NCBI RefSeq assembly: GCF_003008595.1
Contig: NZ_CP027669.1
Coordinates: forward strand, 3,348,001 to 3,412,000
Direction of reading: 5' to 3'
Origin: Simplicispira suum
Lineage (GTDB): Bacteria > Pseudomonadota > Gammaproteobacteria > Burkholderiales > Burkholderiaceae_C
DNA length: 64,000 nucleotides
This document shows, piece after piece, positions 1-8,778 of this stretch (the stretch's first letter is position 1; each line of letters opens with the position of its first letter). Made by a program: the position numbers and the translations under genes. The notes under the pieces are model-generated. The model ran no database searches, was not told where the DNA came from, and was given only the letters and a program-made list of their open reading frames with translations.

Positions 1-42
1 ATGGGTGGGTTCACAACCATTGATCCAGGGAGAACCGGGAAA

Positions 43-1026
43 ATGCAAATGATTCGAGTCGCCATTGCTGGCCATGGCAACCTGGGCCGCGGTGTTGAAG
101 CCGCTATCGCCAAGAACCCTGACATGCAACTCGTCGGCATCTACAGCCGCAGAGCGCCAGAGCAAATCCAGCCGTTGCACGCTGGCACGGCCATTCATGC
201 CATGGAGACGCTTGTGGGGCACACAGATCGCATCGATGTGCTGATCTTGTGCGGCGGCTCGAAAGAGGACCTGCCAGAGCAAGGCCCCCAGCTTGCGGCC
301 CTGTTCAATACGGTGGACAGCTTCGACACGCATGCGCGCATCCCGGAATACTTTGCTGCCGTGAATGCCCCGGCGCTCGCCCATCGCAAGACGGCGCTGA
401 TTTCGGCTGGCTGGGACCCAGGCATGTTTTCCGTCAACCGGGTCATGGGCGAGGCATTGCTGCCGGATGGCGCTACCTACACGTTCTGGGGCCGAGGCTT
501 GAGCCAGGGACATTCGGATGCGATTCGCCGGGTGCCTGGGGTGGCTGCCGGCGTGCAATACACCTTGCCGGTGCCGCAAGCGGTAGACAAGGTGCGCAGC
601 GGCGCGCGTCCCAGCCTCGCCACACGCGAAAAACACACGCGCGAGTGCTTCGTGGTGCTCAACGCTGGCGCCGATGCGCAGGCCGTGCGCCAAGCGATCG
701 TGACCATGCCGCATTACTTTGACGAATACGACACTGCGGTGAACTTCATCACTGCAGAAGAACTGCGGCAAAACCACAGCGCCATGCCGCACGGCGGATT
801 TGTCATTCGCAGCGGCAACACGACAGACGCGCATACCCAGGTGATCGAATACGGTCTGAAGCTTGAGAGCAACCCGGAATTCACGGCCAGCGTGCTGGTC
901 GCCTACGCCCGTGCCGTGCACCGACTGCAGCAAATGGGCCAGTTTGGGGCCAAGACCGTGTTTGACGTACCGCCCGGCCTGCTCTCGGCAAAGAGCGCCG
1001 AGCAACTGCGTGCTGAGCAGTTGTAG
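43..1026 (+). CDS. ddh: meso-diaminopimelate D-dehydrogenase
   Basis: NADPH-dependent oxidoreductase of the one-step dehydrogenase branch of lysine and peptidoglycan precursor synthesis (L-tetrahydrodipicolinate to meso-DAP). The N-terminus carries a Rossmann motif (VAIAGHGNLGRGVE), followed by family blocks SAGWDPGMFSVNR, FWGRGLSQGHSDA, RRVPGV, QYTLP and MPHGG, matching what I recall of the Corynebacterium enzyme along its whole length. The start is set at 43 because AGGGAGA lies about 8 bases upstream; the frame stays open to base 1, and a second ATG lies at 49. Length 327 residues, normal for the family. It is a single gene converging on the aminotransferase across an inverted repeat. Confidence 0.93.
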   Translation: MQMIRVAIAGHGNLGRGVEAAIAKNPDMQLVGIYSRRAPEQIQPLHAGTAIHAMETLVGHTDRIDVLILCGGSKEDLPEQGPQLAALFNTVDSFDTHARIPEYFAAVNAPALAHRKTALISAGWDPGMFSVNRVMGEALLPDGATYTFWGRGLSQGHSDAIRRVPGVAAGVQYTLPVPQAVDKVRSGARPSLATREKHTRECFVVLNAGADAQAVRQAIVTMPHYFDEYDTAVNFITAEELRQNHSAMPHGGFVIRSGNTTDAHTQVIEYGLKLESNPEFTASVLVAYARAVHRLQQMGQFGAKTVFDVPPGLLSAKSAEQLRAEQL

Positions 1027-1059
1027 CTGGACGCGTCCTGCCACTGAAGTAGGCCCTAT

Positions 1060-1259
1060 GAGGCTGTCGGACTTGGAAATCGTCGGCTGCAAATCGACCG
1101 CAGCGGTCCATTTTTGGCTTCGCCGCTCTTCGAGAACACCGTCTTTTTGCCCCATAGCGGGGCTATGAGGCTGCAAATCCGGCAAAAACTGTCCTCGCTG
1201 GGGCCGATTTTGGTGAAACCTTCGGTTTTCGCTTTCGACGCTCCAAGTCCGACAGCCTC
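1060..1259. repeat. Inverted-repeat element between convergent genes
   Basis: A perfect 18-bp inverted repeat (gaggctgtcggacttgga at 1060-1077, its complement at 1242-1259) bounds a roughly 200-bp AT-mixed segment that fills the gap between ddh and the aminotransferase. A smaller hairpin (gcccc/ggggc) lies near 1149-1163. There is no open reading frame of note inside. It could be a MITE-like element or an extended bidirectional terminator; the end-to-end symmetry favours a mobile or repeat-family origin. Confidence 0.55.
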
Positions 1260-2435
1260 CTAGATGCGACGGAGTTTTTCGATCCCTGCGCGCAAGGTTT
1301 CGTCCCGCTTGGCATAGCAAAACCGCACCACGCGCTGGTCGAATCCATCGCCATAGAACGCCGAAAGCGGGATTGCCGCGACACCGATTTCGCGCGTGAG
1401 CCACTGGCAGAAATCGGATTCGTTCAAGTCGCTCACGGCTGAGAAATCCACGCACTGGAAATAGCTGCCTGCGCCGCTGCCGGGCAGCAGCCGCAGGCGG
1501 GAACCCTCCAAGCCGCGCCGGAACAGATCCCGCTTGGCCTGGTAGAACGCTGGCAGTTGCAGGTACGGCGCCGGCTCTTGCAGGTAGTCGGCCAGGCCGA
1601 CCTGCATGGGCGTGTTCACGGTGAACACGTTGAACTGGTGCACCTTGCGGAACTCGGCGGTCAAGGCGGCGGGCGCGGCAACGGTGCCGACCTTCCAGCC
1701 GGTGACGTGAAAGGTCTTGCCAAAGCTCGAGACGATGAACGCCCGCGCAGCCAGGCCTGGAAAGCGCGCTGCGCTTTGGTGCTCGGCGCCGTCGAAAACC
1801 ATGTGTTCGTACACCTCGTCGCTGATGAGCAAGATGTCGGTGGGCGCAAGCAGGTCGTCGAGTTGGCGCATCTCCTGCGCGCTCCACACCGTGGCGCTCG
1901 GGTTGTGTGGACTGTTGATGACGATGGCGCGGGTGCGCTGCGTGATGGCCGCGCTGATCTTGTCGAAGTCCGGGCGAAAGCTCCCTGGCGTCAGCGGCAC
2001 GCGTACCGCCACGCCGCCTGCCAATGCGATATTGGGCACGTAGCTGTCGTAGCAGGGGTCGAGCACGATCACCTCGTCGCCGGGGTGCACGATGGCGAGG
2101 AGGGCGGTCAGAATTGCCTGAGTAGCGCCGGCTGTAATGGTAATTTCGGATCCGGCGCTGTATTGGTATCGGTGGAGTGCTTCTATTTTTGTAGCAACGG
2201 CGTCTCGCAGGGCGGGCATACCTGGCATGGGTGGGTACTGGTTGTGGCCCGCGCGCATGGCGGCGTTCACCGCATCCAGCAAGCGCGGATCGCAATCGAA
2301 ATCCGGGAAGCCTTGGCCGAGATTGACGGCGCCATGCTCGGCAGCAAGCGCCGACATGACGGTGAAGATGGTCGTGCCCACTTGAGGCAGGCGGCTGGCA
2401 AGGGCGGGGGTGCGCGGTGCGGCGGCGGTGTCCAT
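1260..2435 (-). CDS. PLP-dependent aminotransferase, methionine/kynurenine aminotransferase-like
   Basis: Fold-type I, class I/II aminotransferase of 391 residues. The order of motifs is typical: NLGQGFPDF near the N-terminus, the PLP-binding Asp/Tyr segment ISDEVYEHMVF, and the Schiff-base lysine in SFGKTFHVTGWKVG. This arrangement resembles E. coli YbdL (methionine aminotransferase) and kynurenine-oxoglutarate transaminases, so it likely acts on methionine or other bulky amino acids; the exact substrate is not readable from sequence. The stop codon abuts the inverted repeat at 1060-1259. The upstream neighbour cysB is on the same strand with a short gap and may share its transcript. Confidence 0.85.
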   Translation of the reverse strand: MDTAAAPRTPALASRLPQVGTTIFTVMSALAAEHGAVNLGQGFPDFDCDPRLLDAVNAAMRAGHNQYPPMPGMPALRDAVATKIEALHRYQYSAGSEITITAGATQAILTALLAIVHPGDEVIVLDPCYDSYVPNIALAGGVAVRVPLTPGSFRPDFDKISAAITQRTRAIVINSPHNPSATVWSAQEMRQLDDLLAPTDILLISDEVYEHMVFDGAEHQSAARFPGLAARAFIVSSFGKTFHVTGWKVGTVAAPAALTAEFRKVHQFNVFTVNTPMQVGLADYLQEPAPYLQLPAFYQAKRDLFRRGLEGSRLRLLPGSGAGSYFQCVDFSAVSDLNESDFCQWLTREIGVAAIPLSAFYGDGFDQRVVRFCYAKRDETLRAGIEKLRRI

Positions 2436-2454
2436 GGCGATGGGTCTTGCAGGT

Positions 2455-3396
2455 TTAGAGTTCGTAGTCGTTGACCTGACCGGTCATGGCGCGCATCACC
2501 AGTTCGCGGCTCAGGCGGTCGCTGAGCAGCTCGGCAAAACGGTAGACGAAGTTGCGCAGGTAGGCACCGCGCTTGAAAGCCACGCGCGCCACGCTTTGCC
2601 CGATGAGATGCCCGATGGGGCGCACCACCAGGTCGCCCAGCGGGTCGTCGCGCATTGCCATTTCGGCGACGATGCCCAGGCCGAGGCCCAGGCGCACATA
2701 GGTTTTGATGACGTCCGAATCAATGGCTTCGAGCGCGATGCGCGGCTGCAGGCGCCGCGCGGCAAAGGCCTGGTCGATCTTGGTGCGTCCAGTGAACGAG
2801 GGGTGGTAGGTGATCAGGGGTTCGTGGGCAATGTCCTCCAGGCCGATGCGCTCCTTTTGCGCCAAGGGGTGGCCATGCGGCATCACCAGGACATGCTGCC
2901 ATTCGTAGCAGGGCAGGGTGACGAGCTCGGGGTAATCCGCCAGCGACTCGGTGGCCACGCCGATCTCTGCTACTTCATCGATCAGCATGCGGGCCACCTG
3001 GTCGGGCGTGGCCTGGTGCAGGCTGACGTTGACCTTGGGGTAGGCTTCGCGCAGTTTGGCCACGGCAGGCGGCAGCACATAGCGCGCCTGGGTGTGCGTG
3101 GTGGCGATGCTGAAGGTGCCGGTGTCCTGCGCGCTGTACTGCTCGCCAATGCGTTTCAAGTTGCCGACCTCGCGCATTATCAGCTCGATGCTCTTGAGCA
3201 CATGCTGTCCAGGCTCGGTGATGCGCTTGAGCCGCTTGCCGTGGCGCGCAAAAATATCTACCCCCAGTTCGCCTTCAAGCTCAATGATTGCCTTGGAGAC
3301 GCCGGGCTGCGAGGTGTGCAGCGCCTTGGCCGCCTCGGTCAGGTTCAGGTTGCGGCGCGCAGCTTCCTGAACAAAGCGAAATTGGTGGAGGTTCAT
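2455..3396 (-). CDS. cysB: LysR-type regulator of sulfur assimilation, CysB
   Basis: 313-residue LysR-family regulator. The N-terminal winged helix-turn-helix (MNLHQFRFVQEAARRNLNLT, then SQPGVSKAIIELE) is diagnostic for CysB/Cbl rather than generic LysR proteins. The C-terminal part is the inducer-binding domain (TTHTQARYVLP, then TYHPSFTGRTKID). CysB activates sulfate reduction genes in response to N-acetylserine. The start at 3396 gives the canonical MNLHQ; an in-frame ATG four codons earlier is less likely. The next gene on this strand upstream is cbiX, whose product makes siroheme for sulfite reductase, which fits the sulfur theme. Confidence 0.9.
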   Translation of the reverse strand: MNLHQFRFVQEAARRNLNLTEAAKALHTSQPGVSKAIIELEGELGVDIFARHGKRLKRITEPGQHVLKSIELIMREVGNLKRIGEQYSAQDTGTFSIATTHTQARYVLPPAVAKLREAYPKVNVSLHQATPDQVARMLIDEVAEIGVATESLADYPELVTLPCYEWQHVLVMPHGHPLAQKERIGLEDIAHEPLITYHPSFTGRTKIDQAFAARRLQPRIALEAIDSDVIKTYVRLGLGLGIVAEMAMRDDPLGDLVVRPIGHLIGQSVARVAFKRGAYLRNFVYRFAELLSDRLSRELVMRAMTGQVNDYEL

Positions 3397-3416
3397 ACCG
3401 AATTGCAACTAAAGAA

Positions 3417-3432
3417 TCGCATCATTATGCGA
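3417..3432. promoter_or_regulatory. Palindrome upstream of cysB
   Basis: TCGCATcattATGCGA, two 6-bp arms around 4 bases, sits about 20 bases upstream of the cysB start. CysB and other LysR proteins often repress their own promoter, so this is a candidate autoregulatory site, but no -10/-35 pair was assigned with confidence. Confidence 0.35.
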
Positions 3433-3493
3433 TATCTCGCTCTGAAAAGCATGCTCGAGTGTGACCCACCGAAGCGTTGCGTCTCCGGTGACT

Positions 3494-3871
3494 TCAGCCG
3501 GTCGTGGGGTCCACGGCGATTTGCGCCATCAGCGCCGTCATGCGAGGGTCTTCGCCAACGGCCTGTTGCAATGCGATCTGCAGATCCGGGTGTTGTTCGC
3601 GCAGCGCAGCGACGAGCCGCGGAAGATCTTCGCGCGCATGGCGTCCGGTACCAAGAAACATCGGAACGATGGTGAGCTGGCGCGCGCCGGCTTCGTGCAG
3701 CGAGCGAGCGGCCTGCGAGAGATCGGGCGCGCACAGTTCGAGGTAGGCGCAGCGCACCAGGGTTTCCGGCTGTGCGTGCTCGATATGCGCCCGGACGGCC
3801 TCAATGGGGGCGCGCCAGAGCGGGTCGCGCGAGCCATGGGCGAACAAGATGATGCCTTTGGAGTCGCCCAT
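3494..3871 (-). CDS. cbiX: Sirohydrochlorin chelatase-like protein (CbiX/SirB N-terminal family)
   Basis: Short (125 residues) single-domain chelatase of the CbiX small type. It begins MGDSKGIILFAHGSRDPLW, where the His in the FAHGSRDP block is the conserved metal-insertion residue, and contains the second conserved stretch TIVPMFLGTGRHAREDLP with another conserved His. It inserts cobalt or iron into sirohydrochlorin, here most plausibly for siroheme of sulfite reductase given adjacent cysB. The start at 3871 has GGAG just upstream; an alternative ATG at 3889 overlaps the lptG stop as TGATG and would add six residues with translational coupling. Confidence 0.8.
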   Translation of the reverse strand: MGDSKGIILFAHGSRDPLWRAPIEAVRAHIEHAQPETLVRCAYLELCAPDLSQAARSLHEAGARQLTIVPMFLGTGRHAREDLPRLVAALREQHPDLQIALQQAVGEDPRMTALMAQIAVDPTTG

Positions 3872-3888
3872 TTGCTCCGCAGGTGCCA

Positions 3889-4998
3889 TCAGCGCCGCAG
3901 CACCAGCCAGCCAAAGGCCGCCAGCGACGCAAAGGTGTAGATCAGTCCCGGAGCCGCTGCGGTCAGCCAGGGCGACCACTGCTGCAGGTTGCCAGCAAAG
4001 CCAAACACGTTGTTGAGCAGGAAGAAACTGATGCCGGCCATCACGCCGCCAAACACATAGCCGGTGGTCGAGCCGGCCCGAAAGTGCAGGTAGGCAAAGG
4101 GGAGCGCCAGCACCACCATCACCAGGCAACTCAGGGGATAAAAAACCTTGCGCCAGAACTCGATCTCATAGCGCTGCGCTGACTGGCCGTTGGCCTCCAG
4201 ATGGCGAACGTATTGAAAAAGATCGATGGTTGCCATGCGGTCGGGCTTGAGCACGGCAGCGGACACCATGTCCGACGTGATGGCGGTAGGCCAGCGCAGC
4301 TGCGGCAGTTGCGATCGCTCGGCGCGCACGGTGTCGCCCGCTGCATCGCGCACGAAGCTGCTGCTGCGCACCGTCGCAAGCTGCCACGCGTCGCCCTCCG
4401 GCGCCACCTGTGCCGTCTGCGCGTGGGTCTGAGATGCCAGTCGGCCACTGGCGTCAAAGCGAAAAATACGAACCTCCTCCATCAGCCCGTCAGAGCGGAT
4501 GGCGCGAACATTGACGGCGACGGAGTCCTCACCCTGGCGTTCCTTCAGCCAGGCGCCGGTGCCGCCACTTGTGAGACGAGCCAAACCGCGCGACTTGAGG
4601 ACCTGTGCTGCGCGGTCGCTTGCCGGGGCCACGTAGTCGCCCAGCGCAAAGGTGAGCACGACAAAAGCGCAGCCGAGCAGCAGGAGCATGGTGAGGGCGC
4701 GGCCCGGACCCAGGCCGCTGGTGCGCAGAATGGTGAACTCTGAACTTTGTGCAAAGCGGGCCATGACGAAGATGGTGCCGATCAGCACAGTGATCGGCAG
4801 AAGTTCGTACAAATGGCTGGGCATGCCCAGCAGTACATACAGCACGGCCTGCGACACGGGATAGAGTTCGGGAGACTGGCCGACCGAACGCAGTTCGTCG
4901 ATCAGGTCGAAGAAGAAAAACAGCGCCAGAAAACCGAGCGTGACGAGCACGATGGCCGCAAGCACTTCACGGTACACCATCCAGCGAATCGTTTTCAT
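3889..4998 (-). CDS. lptG: LPS export ABC transporter permease LptG
   Basis: Inner-membrane permease of the LptB2FGC lipopolysaccharide extractor, 369 residues. The sequence has three hydrophobic helices in the N-terminal third (including the Phe-rich LALFFFFDLIDEL typical of LptG), a periplasmic beta-jellyroll middle (residues about 140-270) and three C-terminal helices. The start at 4998 overlaps the lptF stop by four bases (ATGA), so the two are translationally coupled. An in-frame ATG at 5022 would extend back into lptF and is less likely. Partner lptB and the rest of the Lpt machine are not in the window. Confidence 0.92.
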   Translation of the reverse strand: MKTIRWMVYREVLAAIVLVTLGFLALFFFFDLIDELRSVGQSPELYPVSQAVLYVLLGMPSHLYELLPITVLIGTIFVMARFAQSSEFTILRTSGLGPGRALTMLLLLGCAFVVLTFALGDYVAPASDRAAQVLKSRGLARLTSGGTGAWLKERQGEDSVAVNVRAIRSDGLMEEVRIFRFDASGRLASQTHAQTAQVAPEGDAWQLATVRSSSFVRDAAGDTVRAERSQLPQLRWPTAITSDMVSAAVLKPDRMATIDLFQYVRHLEANGQSAQRYEIEFWRKVFYPLSCLVMVVLALPFAYLHFRAGSTTGYVFGGVMAGISFFLLNNVFGFAGNLQQWSPWLTAAAPGLIYTFASLAAFGWLVLRR

Positions 4999-6092
4999 GC
5001 CGCCGTTCCTCGCCCGCGCCAAAGGTTTGTCAAGGCCCAGCGGTTGTGGCGAATGGCAATGAGCGCCAGCGCAAACAGCAAAACGCCGCCATGCAGGAGC
5101 CCCACATAGGGCACCAGACCAAAGCGCCCCGATCCCACCCAGCTTTGGCCCAGCGTCATGAAGTTGTAGTAAACAACGAAAGCAAACAAGGCAAAGAGCA
5201 GATTGCCGCTGCGGCTGGCGCGCGGATTCACGCTGGCCAGCGCCAGCCCCAGGACCACCAGATTGAACGCCGTAAAGGCCAAGCCGATGCGCCAGGCCAG
5301 TTCGGCCTGGTGGGGGAGTGCCGGCTGTGCGAGCAATTCGCGCGTGCTGCGGGTTTTGGCGGAGCCATTGGCTCCAAAGTCGGTGCGTGCCGAGCCTACG
5401 CGGGTTCCGTACAACTCGAATTCGCTCAATTTGAGATCGGGTTTGCCGACCGTTGTTTCGAGGCGCTGGCCATTGCTCAGCAGCGCAAACCGGTCGGCGC
5501 CGCGCATTTCGATGCGGGCGCTGCGCGCCGAGGTGATCGCTTGCCCATCGCGTTCATTGGCTGCGATGAAAACATTGCTTGCCGAATTGGGTTCCGGGCT
5601 GTCCTTGTCGATGAAGAAGACGCGTTTGCCGCTGGCCGATTCCTGGAACTCGCCAGGCGCAATGCGGTCCACGTCGCCGCGCTGCTCGTACTGGGCACGC
5701 AGTTCCTGAATCTGTTGGTTGGCCCAGGGCCAGACCAGCAGCGACAGTACCGCTACCACCAGCATGACTGGCCAGGCAAAGCGCAGCAGGGAGGGCAGCA
5801 GGCTGGCCAGGCCCTTGCCGCTGGAGAACCAGATCACCATCTCGCTGTCGCGGTACATGCGTGAGAGGCTGCCGATGGTGGCAACAAAGAGACTCAGGCT
5901 CAAAATGGTGGGCAACTGCCCCAGCACGGTGTAGCCCATGACCAGCATGACGTCCGAAGGACTGACGTTGCCACGTGAAGCTTGGCCCAGCGTGCGAATG
6001 AGCATCATGGTCATGACCACCGTCACCAAAACCACGAGCGTCGCACCGAAGCTGCGGCCCAGCTCCTTGCGCAGAGATGAATCGAATAACAT
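4995..6092 (-). CDS. lptF: LPS export ABC transporter permease LptF
   Basis: Second permease of the Lpt complex, 365 residues from the MLFDSSLRKEL start. Same topology as LptG: three N-terminal membrane helices, a periplasmic jellyroll with the block PGEFQESASGKRVFFIDKD, and three C-terminal helices (LAFTAFNLVVLGLALASVNPR). The ATG at 6092 matches the usual LptF beginning; a longer frame to 6113 exists. It is divergent from pepA with only 23 bases between the starts, so the promoters must overlap the neighbouring coding sequences or be back to back. The lptF/pepA divergent arrangement is common in proteobacteria. Confidence 0.92.
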   Translation of the reverse strand: MLFDSSLRKELGRSFGATLVVLVTVVMTMMLIRTLGQASRGNVSPSDVMLVMGYTVLGQLPTILSLSLFVATIGSLSRMYRDSEMVIWFSSGKGLASLLPSLLRFAWPVMLVVAVLSLLVWPWANQQIQELRAQYEQRGDVDRIAPGEFQESASGKRVFFIDKDSPEPNSASNVFIAANERDGQAITSARSARIEMRGADRFALLSNGQRLETTVGKPDLKLSEFELYGTRVGSARTDFGANGSAKTRSTRELLAQPALPHQAELAWRIGLAFTAFNLVVLGLALASVNPRASRSGNLLFALFAFVVYYNFMTLGQSWVGSGRFGLVPYVGLLHGGVLLFALALIAIRHNRWALTNLWRGRGTAA

Positions 6093-6115
6093 GGAACAGA
6101 CGTAAAAAGGCAATT

Positions 6116-7639
6116 ATGAACTTTGATCTCAAAACACTGGATTTGCGCACGGTTGCTGCGGAGAAATGCGATCAGTTGGTGGTTCTGGTAGGCGAGGATT
6201 TCGTCCCGGGCGATGATCCGCTGGCACGCCTGATTGCGCAGGCCCTAAAAAACAAGGACTTGGAAACCAAGCCAGGCAAGTCGCTGGCTTTGTACCAGCC
6301 TCCTGGCATGGCGGCGCGGCGCTTGCTTCTCGTCGGCGCGGGGCCAGGCGATGCGCGGGCGGTGCGCCAGGCGCTTGCCGCCATCGCCCCGGCATTCCGC
6401 AGCCCCGGCGTCAAACGCGTTGTGGTCTGCTTTGCGGGCGGTGTGACGGCGTCTGCGGTGTCGGCTGTCGTACAAGGTATTGCGCAAGCGCGCTACGTGT
6501 ACACGCTGACCAAGCCCAAGGCCGAGACTTCGGAGCTCACGCGGGTCGTTCTCGGCGTGCCTGAACCCAAAGCCGTTGCTCCGGCGTTCGAGACCAGCCA
6601 GGCCGTGGCATTGGGTGTGGAGCTGGCGCGCGAATGGGGCAACCGCCCCGCCAACCACGCCACTCCCAGCATGCTGGCCGAAGCCGCCAAGGCGCTGGCC
6701 AAGCATCCCAATGTCCAGTGCAAAGTGATGGGGCCCGCGGAGGTGGAGCGCCTGGGCATGGGTGCGTTCCTGGCCGTGGCGCGGGGCTCAGCAGAGCCAC
6801 TGCGCTTCATCGAGCTGCGCTACACCGGCGCAGCTCGGGGGCAGGCTCCGCTGGTGCTGGTTGGCAAAGGCATCACTTTCGATACTGGCGGTATCTCGAT
6901 CAAGCCGGCATCGGAAATGGACGAAATGAAGTTCGACATGTGTGGCGCAGCCAGCGTGCTGGGGGTGTTCCGTGCACTGGCACAACTCCAGCCCACCATC
7001 AACGTGGTGGGCTTGATCCCGACGTGCGAAAACATGCCCGATGGCCGCGCCGTCAAGCCTGGAGACGTGGTGACCAGCATGAGTGGGCAGACCATTGAAG
7101 TGCTCAACACCGACGCTGAGGGCCGTTTGGTGCTGTGCGACGCCCTCAGTTACAGCAAGCGCCACAAGCCGCAAGCCATTGTCGACATCGCCACCCTGAC
7201 CGGTGCCTGCGTGATTGCGTTGGGCGGCGTGCGTTCGGGCTTGTTTGCCTCTAACGACGCCCTGGGTGAGGCGCTTCTGGCAGCAGGTGAGGCATCAGGC
7301 GACCTCGCCTGGCGCATGCCGCTCGACGACGAATATGCAGAAGGCCTCAAGAGCAATTTTGCCGATCTGGGCAATGTGGGCGGGCGTCCCGCAGGGTCCG
7401 TCACGGCGGCCAAATTTCTTCAGGCCTTTGTCGGGGATGTGCCCTGGGCGCACCTGGACATCGCCGGAACCGCGTGGAAAGGTGGCGCAGCCAAGGGCGC
7501 GACGGGCAGGCCGGTGGCTTTGCTTACGCATTGGCTTTTGGCTCGGGCCGAGGCGCAAGCTGCAACGTCTCAGAAGGCAACGCCCGCACGCAATAAAGCA
7601 GCGCCGCGCAAGGTGCGCACGTCTCGTCCTGGCGCATGA
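6116..7639 (+). CDS. pepA: Leucyl aminopeptidase (M17)
   Basis: Cytosolic dimetal aminopeptidase, 507 residues. The C-terminal catalytic domain has the metal- and bicarbonate-binding blocks VGKGITFDTGGISIKP, MKFDMCGAASVLG and the M17 signature NTDAEGRLVLCDALSY. The N-terminal macro-like domain is also complete. The last 30 or so residues are a basic Ala/Lys/Arg tail (QKATPARNKAAPRKVRTS), longer than in E. coli PepA. The start at 6116 is chosen because the family begins MNFDLKT and AAGG lies just upstream; the frame extends back to 6077 into lptF. Stop overlaps holC as ATGA. Confidence 0.93.
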   Translation: MNFDLKTLDLRTVAAEKCDQLVVLVGEDFVPGDDPLARLIAQALKNKDLETKPGKSLALYQPPGMAARRLLLVGAGPGDARAVRQALAAIAPAFRSPGVKRVVVCFAGGVTASAVSAVVQGIAQARYVYTLTKPKAETSELTRVVLGVPEPKAVAPAFETSQAVALGVELAREWGNRPANHATPSMLAEAAKALAKHPNVQCKVMGPAEVERLGMGAFLAVARGSAEPLRFIELRYTGAARGQAPLVLVGKGITFDTGGISIKPASEMDEMKFDMCGAASVLGVFRALAQLQPTINVVGLIPTCENMPDGRAVKPGDVVTSMSGQTIEVLNTDAEGRLVLCDALSYSKRHKPQAIVDIATLTGACVIALGGVRSGLFASNDALGEALLAAGEASGDLAWRMPLDDEYAEGLKSNFADLGNVGGRPAGSVTAAKFLQAFVGDVPWAHLDIAGTAWKGGAAKGATGRPVALLTHWLLARAEAQAATSQKATPARNKAAPRKVRTSRPGA

Positions 7640-8070
7640 CCGACATTGCCTTTCACTTCAACGCGCAGGACAAGTTGGAGCACGCCTGCCGGGTCGCGCG
7701 CAAGTTGCTGCGGCAGGACCGGCGGCTCGTCATTCAAGCGAGCGCACCCGTACTGGAGACGCTCGATGCCATGCTATGGAATATGTCCGCCCATGATTTT
7801 GTGGCGCACTGCCAAATCGGCGACGCTGCCGAATGCGTGGATGCATCGCCCATCCTGCTGACGCAAGATGCCCAGCTTGCCTCGCACCACGACGTGCTGC
7901 TCAACCTGGAAGACGAGGTGCCGGACGGCTTCGGCCGCTTTGCGCGGCTGATTGAGGTGGTCAGCGCCACCGACGAGACCGATCGAACGGCCGCACGCAG
8001 GCGCTGGAAGCACTATCTGCAGCGTGGCTATACCCTGGAGCGCCACGATTTGGTGGCAAGGAGCGCTTGA
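7636..8070 (+). CDS. holC: DNA polymerase III chi subunit
   Basis: 144-residue chi subunit of the clamp-loader complex, which contacts psi and SSB at the replication fork. The sequence follows the family throughout: MTDIAFHFNAQDKLEHACRV, the LLRQDRRLVIQ block and LLNLEDEVPDGFGRFARLIEVV, plus the C-terminal RRRWKHYLQRGYTLERHDL. It starts inside the pepA stop (ATGA), an arrangement widespread in proteobacteria, so expression is coupled to pepA. The stop overlaps the next gene as TGATG. Confidence 0.93.
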   Translation: MTDIAFHFNAQDKLEHACRVARKLLRQDRRLVIQASAPVLETLDAMLWNMSAHDFVAHCQIGDAAECVDASPILLTQDAQLASHHDVLLNLEDEVPDGFGRFARLIEVVSATDETDRTAARRRWKHYLQRGYTLERHDLVARSA

Positions 8071-8627
8071 TGGTCACCACGCCCCGAGTTCCTCCGCGAT
8101 TTGTGCCCACCCTCACCGAGGTGGTGCCGAGTGGTGAGCAGTCAGTGCCGCATTCGGCGCCGGCGCAGCGGCCACTGGCGGCGCCTGAGCGGCGGCTACC
8201 GCCCGTGGTGAGCACGCCTTCCGTGCCGATTGGTTTGGCGGTACCCGTCAGAAGTTCTGCTCAGCCCGTCACTGTCCCAAAACCTGTACAGGCCGCGCCT
8301 GTGGCGGCACCGCAGGCAAGCGTGTTGCCTGCTGCGGCTACAGAAAAGACAGGGTTTGCGGCCACCGCGCTGGCACCGCCCACGCCGGTACAGAAGGCGT
8401 CGGCACGCGAGCTGCTTAGCGAAGATTTCGAAGAATTGCTCGTACACCGCGTGATGCAGCGTGTGGATGTGTCCTTGGATCTGCGTTTGCGCGACGCGAT
8501 TGCGTCCGTAGTGCTGGAGCAAACGCGCTCCATCCTGCCCAGGCTGCGCGAAGAGGTCGAATCGGTGGTCCGCCATGCCGTCTATGAAGCCGTTGCGGAC
8601 GAGCTGGCTTCCAAGTCAAATCAATAG
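8070..8627 (+). CDS. Conserved hypothetical, Pro/Ala-rich with C-terminal helical domain
   Basis: 185 residues. About the first 110 are low-complexity Pro/Ala/Val linker without cysteines; the last 65 form a predicted amphipathic helical domain (ELLSEDFEELLVHRVMQRVD onward). The position directly after holC and the layout recall the DUF2486-type proteins of Burkholderiales, but that assignment is tentative. The start is the ATG at 8070 that overlaps the holC stop (TGATG); a TTG one codon upstream is possible. The final codons (Ser-Asn-Gln-stop) fall in a degenerate copy of the palindromic repeat described elsewhere. Function unknown. Confidence 0.7.
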   Translation: MVTTPRVPPRFVPTLTEVVPSGEQSVPHSAPAQRPLAAPERRLPPVVSTPSVPIGLAVPVRSSAQPVTVPKPVQAAPVAAPQASVLPAAATEKTGFAATALAPPTPVQKASARELLSEDFEELLVHRVMQRVDVSLDLRLRDAIASVVLEQTRSILPRLREEVESVVRHAVYEAVADELASKSNQ

Positions 8628-8778
8628 CTTGCGCCAGCTCTATAAGTGCAGCTTTTATGCCTCTTCATGCGCTGATTGCGCGTGTTCCCTAATGCCGCAA
8701 TCTGGAAAATTGCGCTATCTTCCGCCGCGTTGAGACACAAAAAAGATGCTCAGCGTTTTATCTTTACTGGAGATCCCT

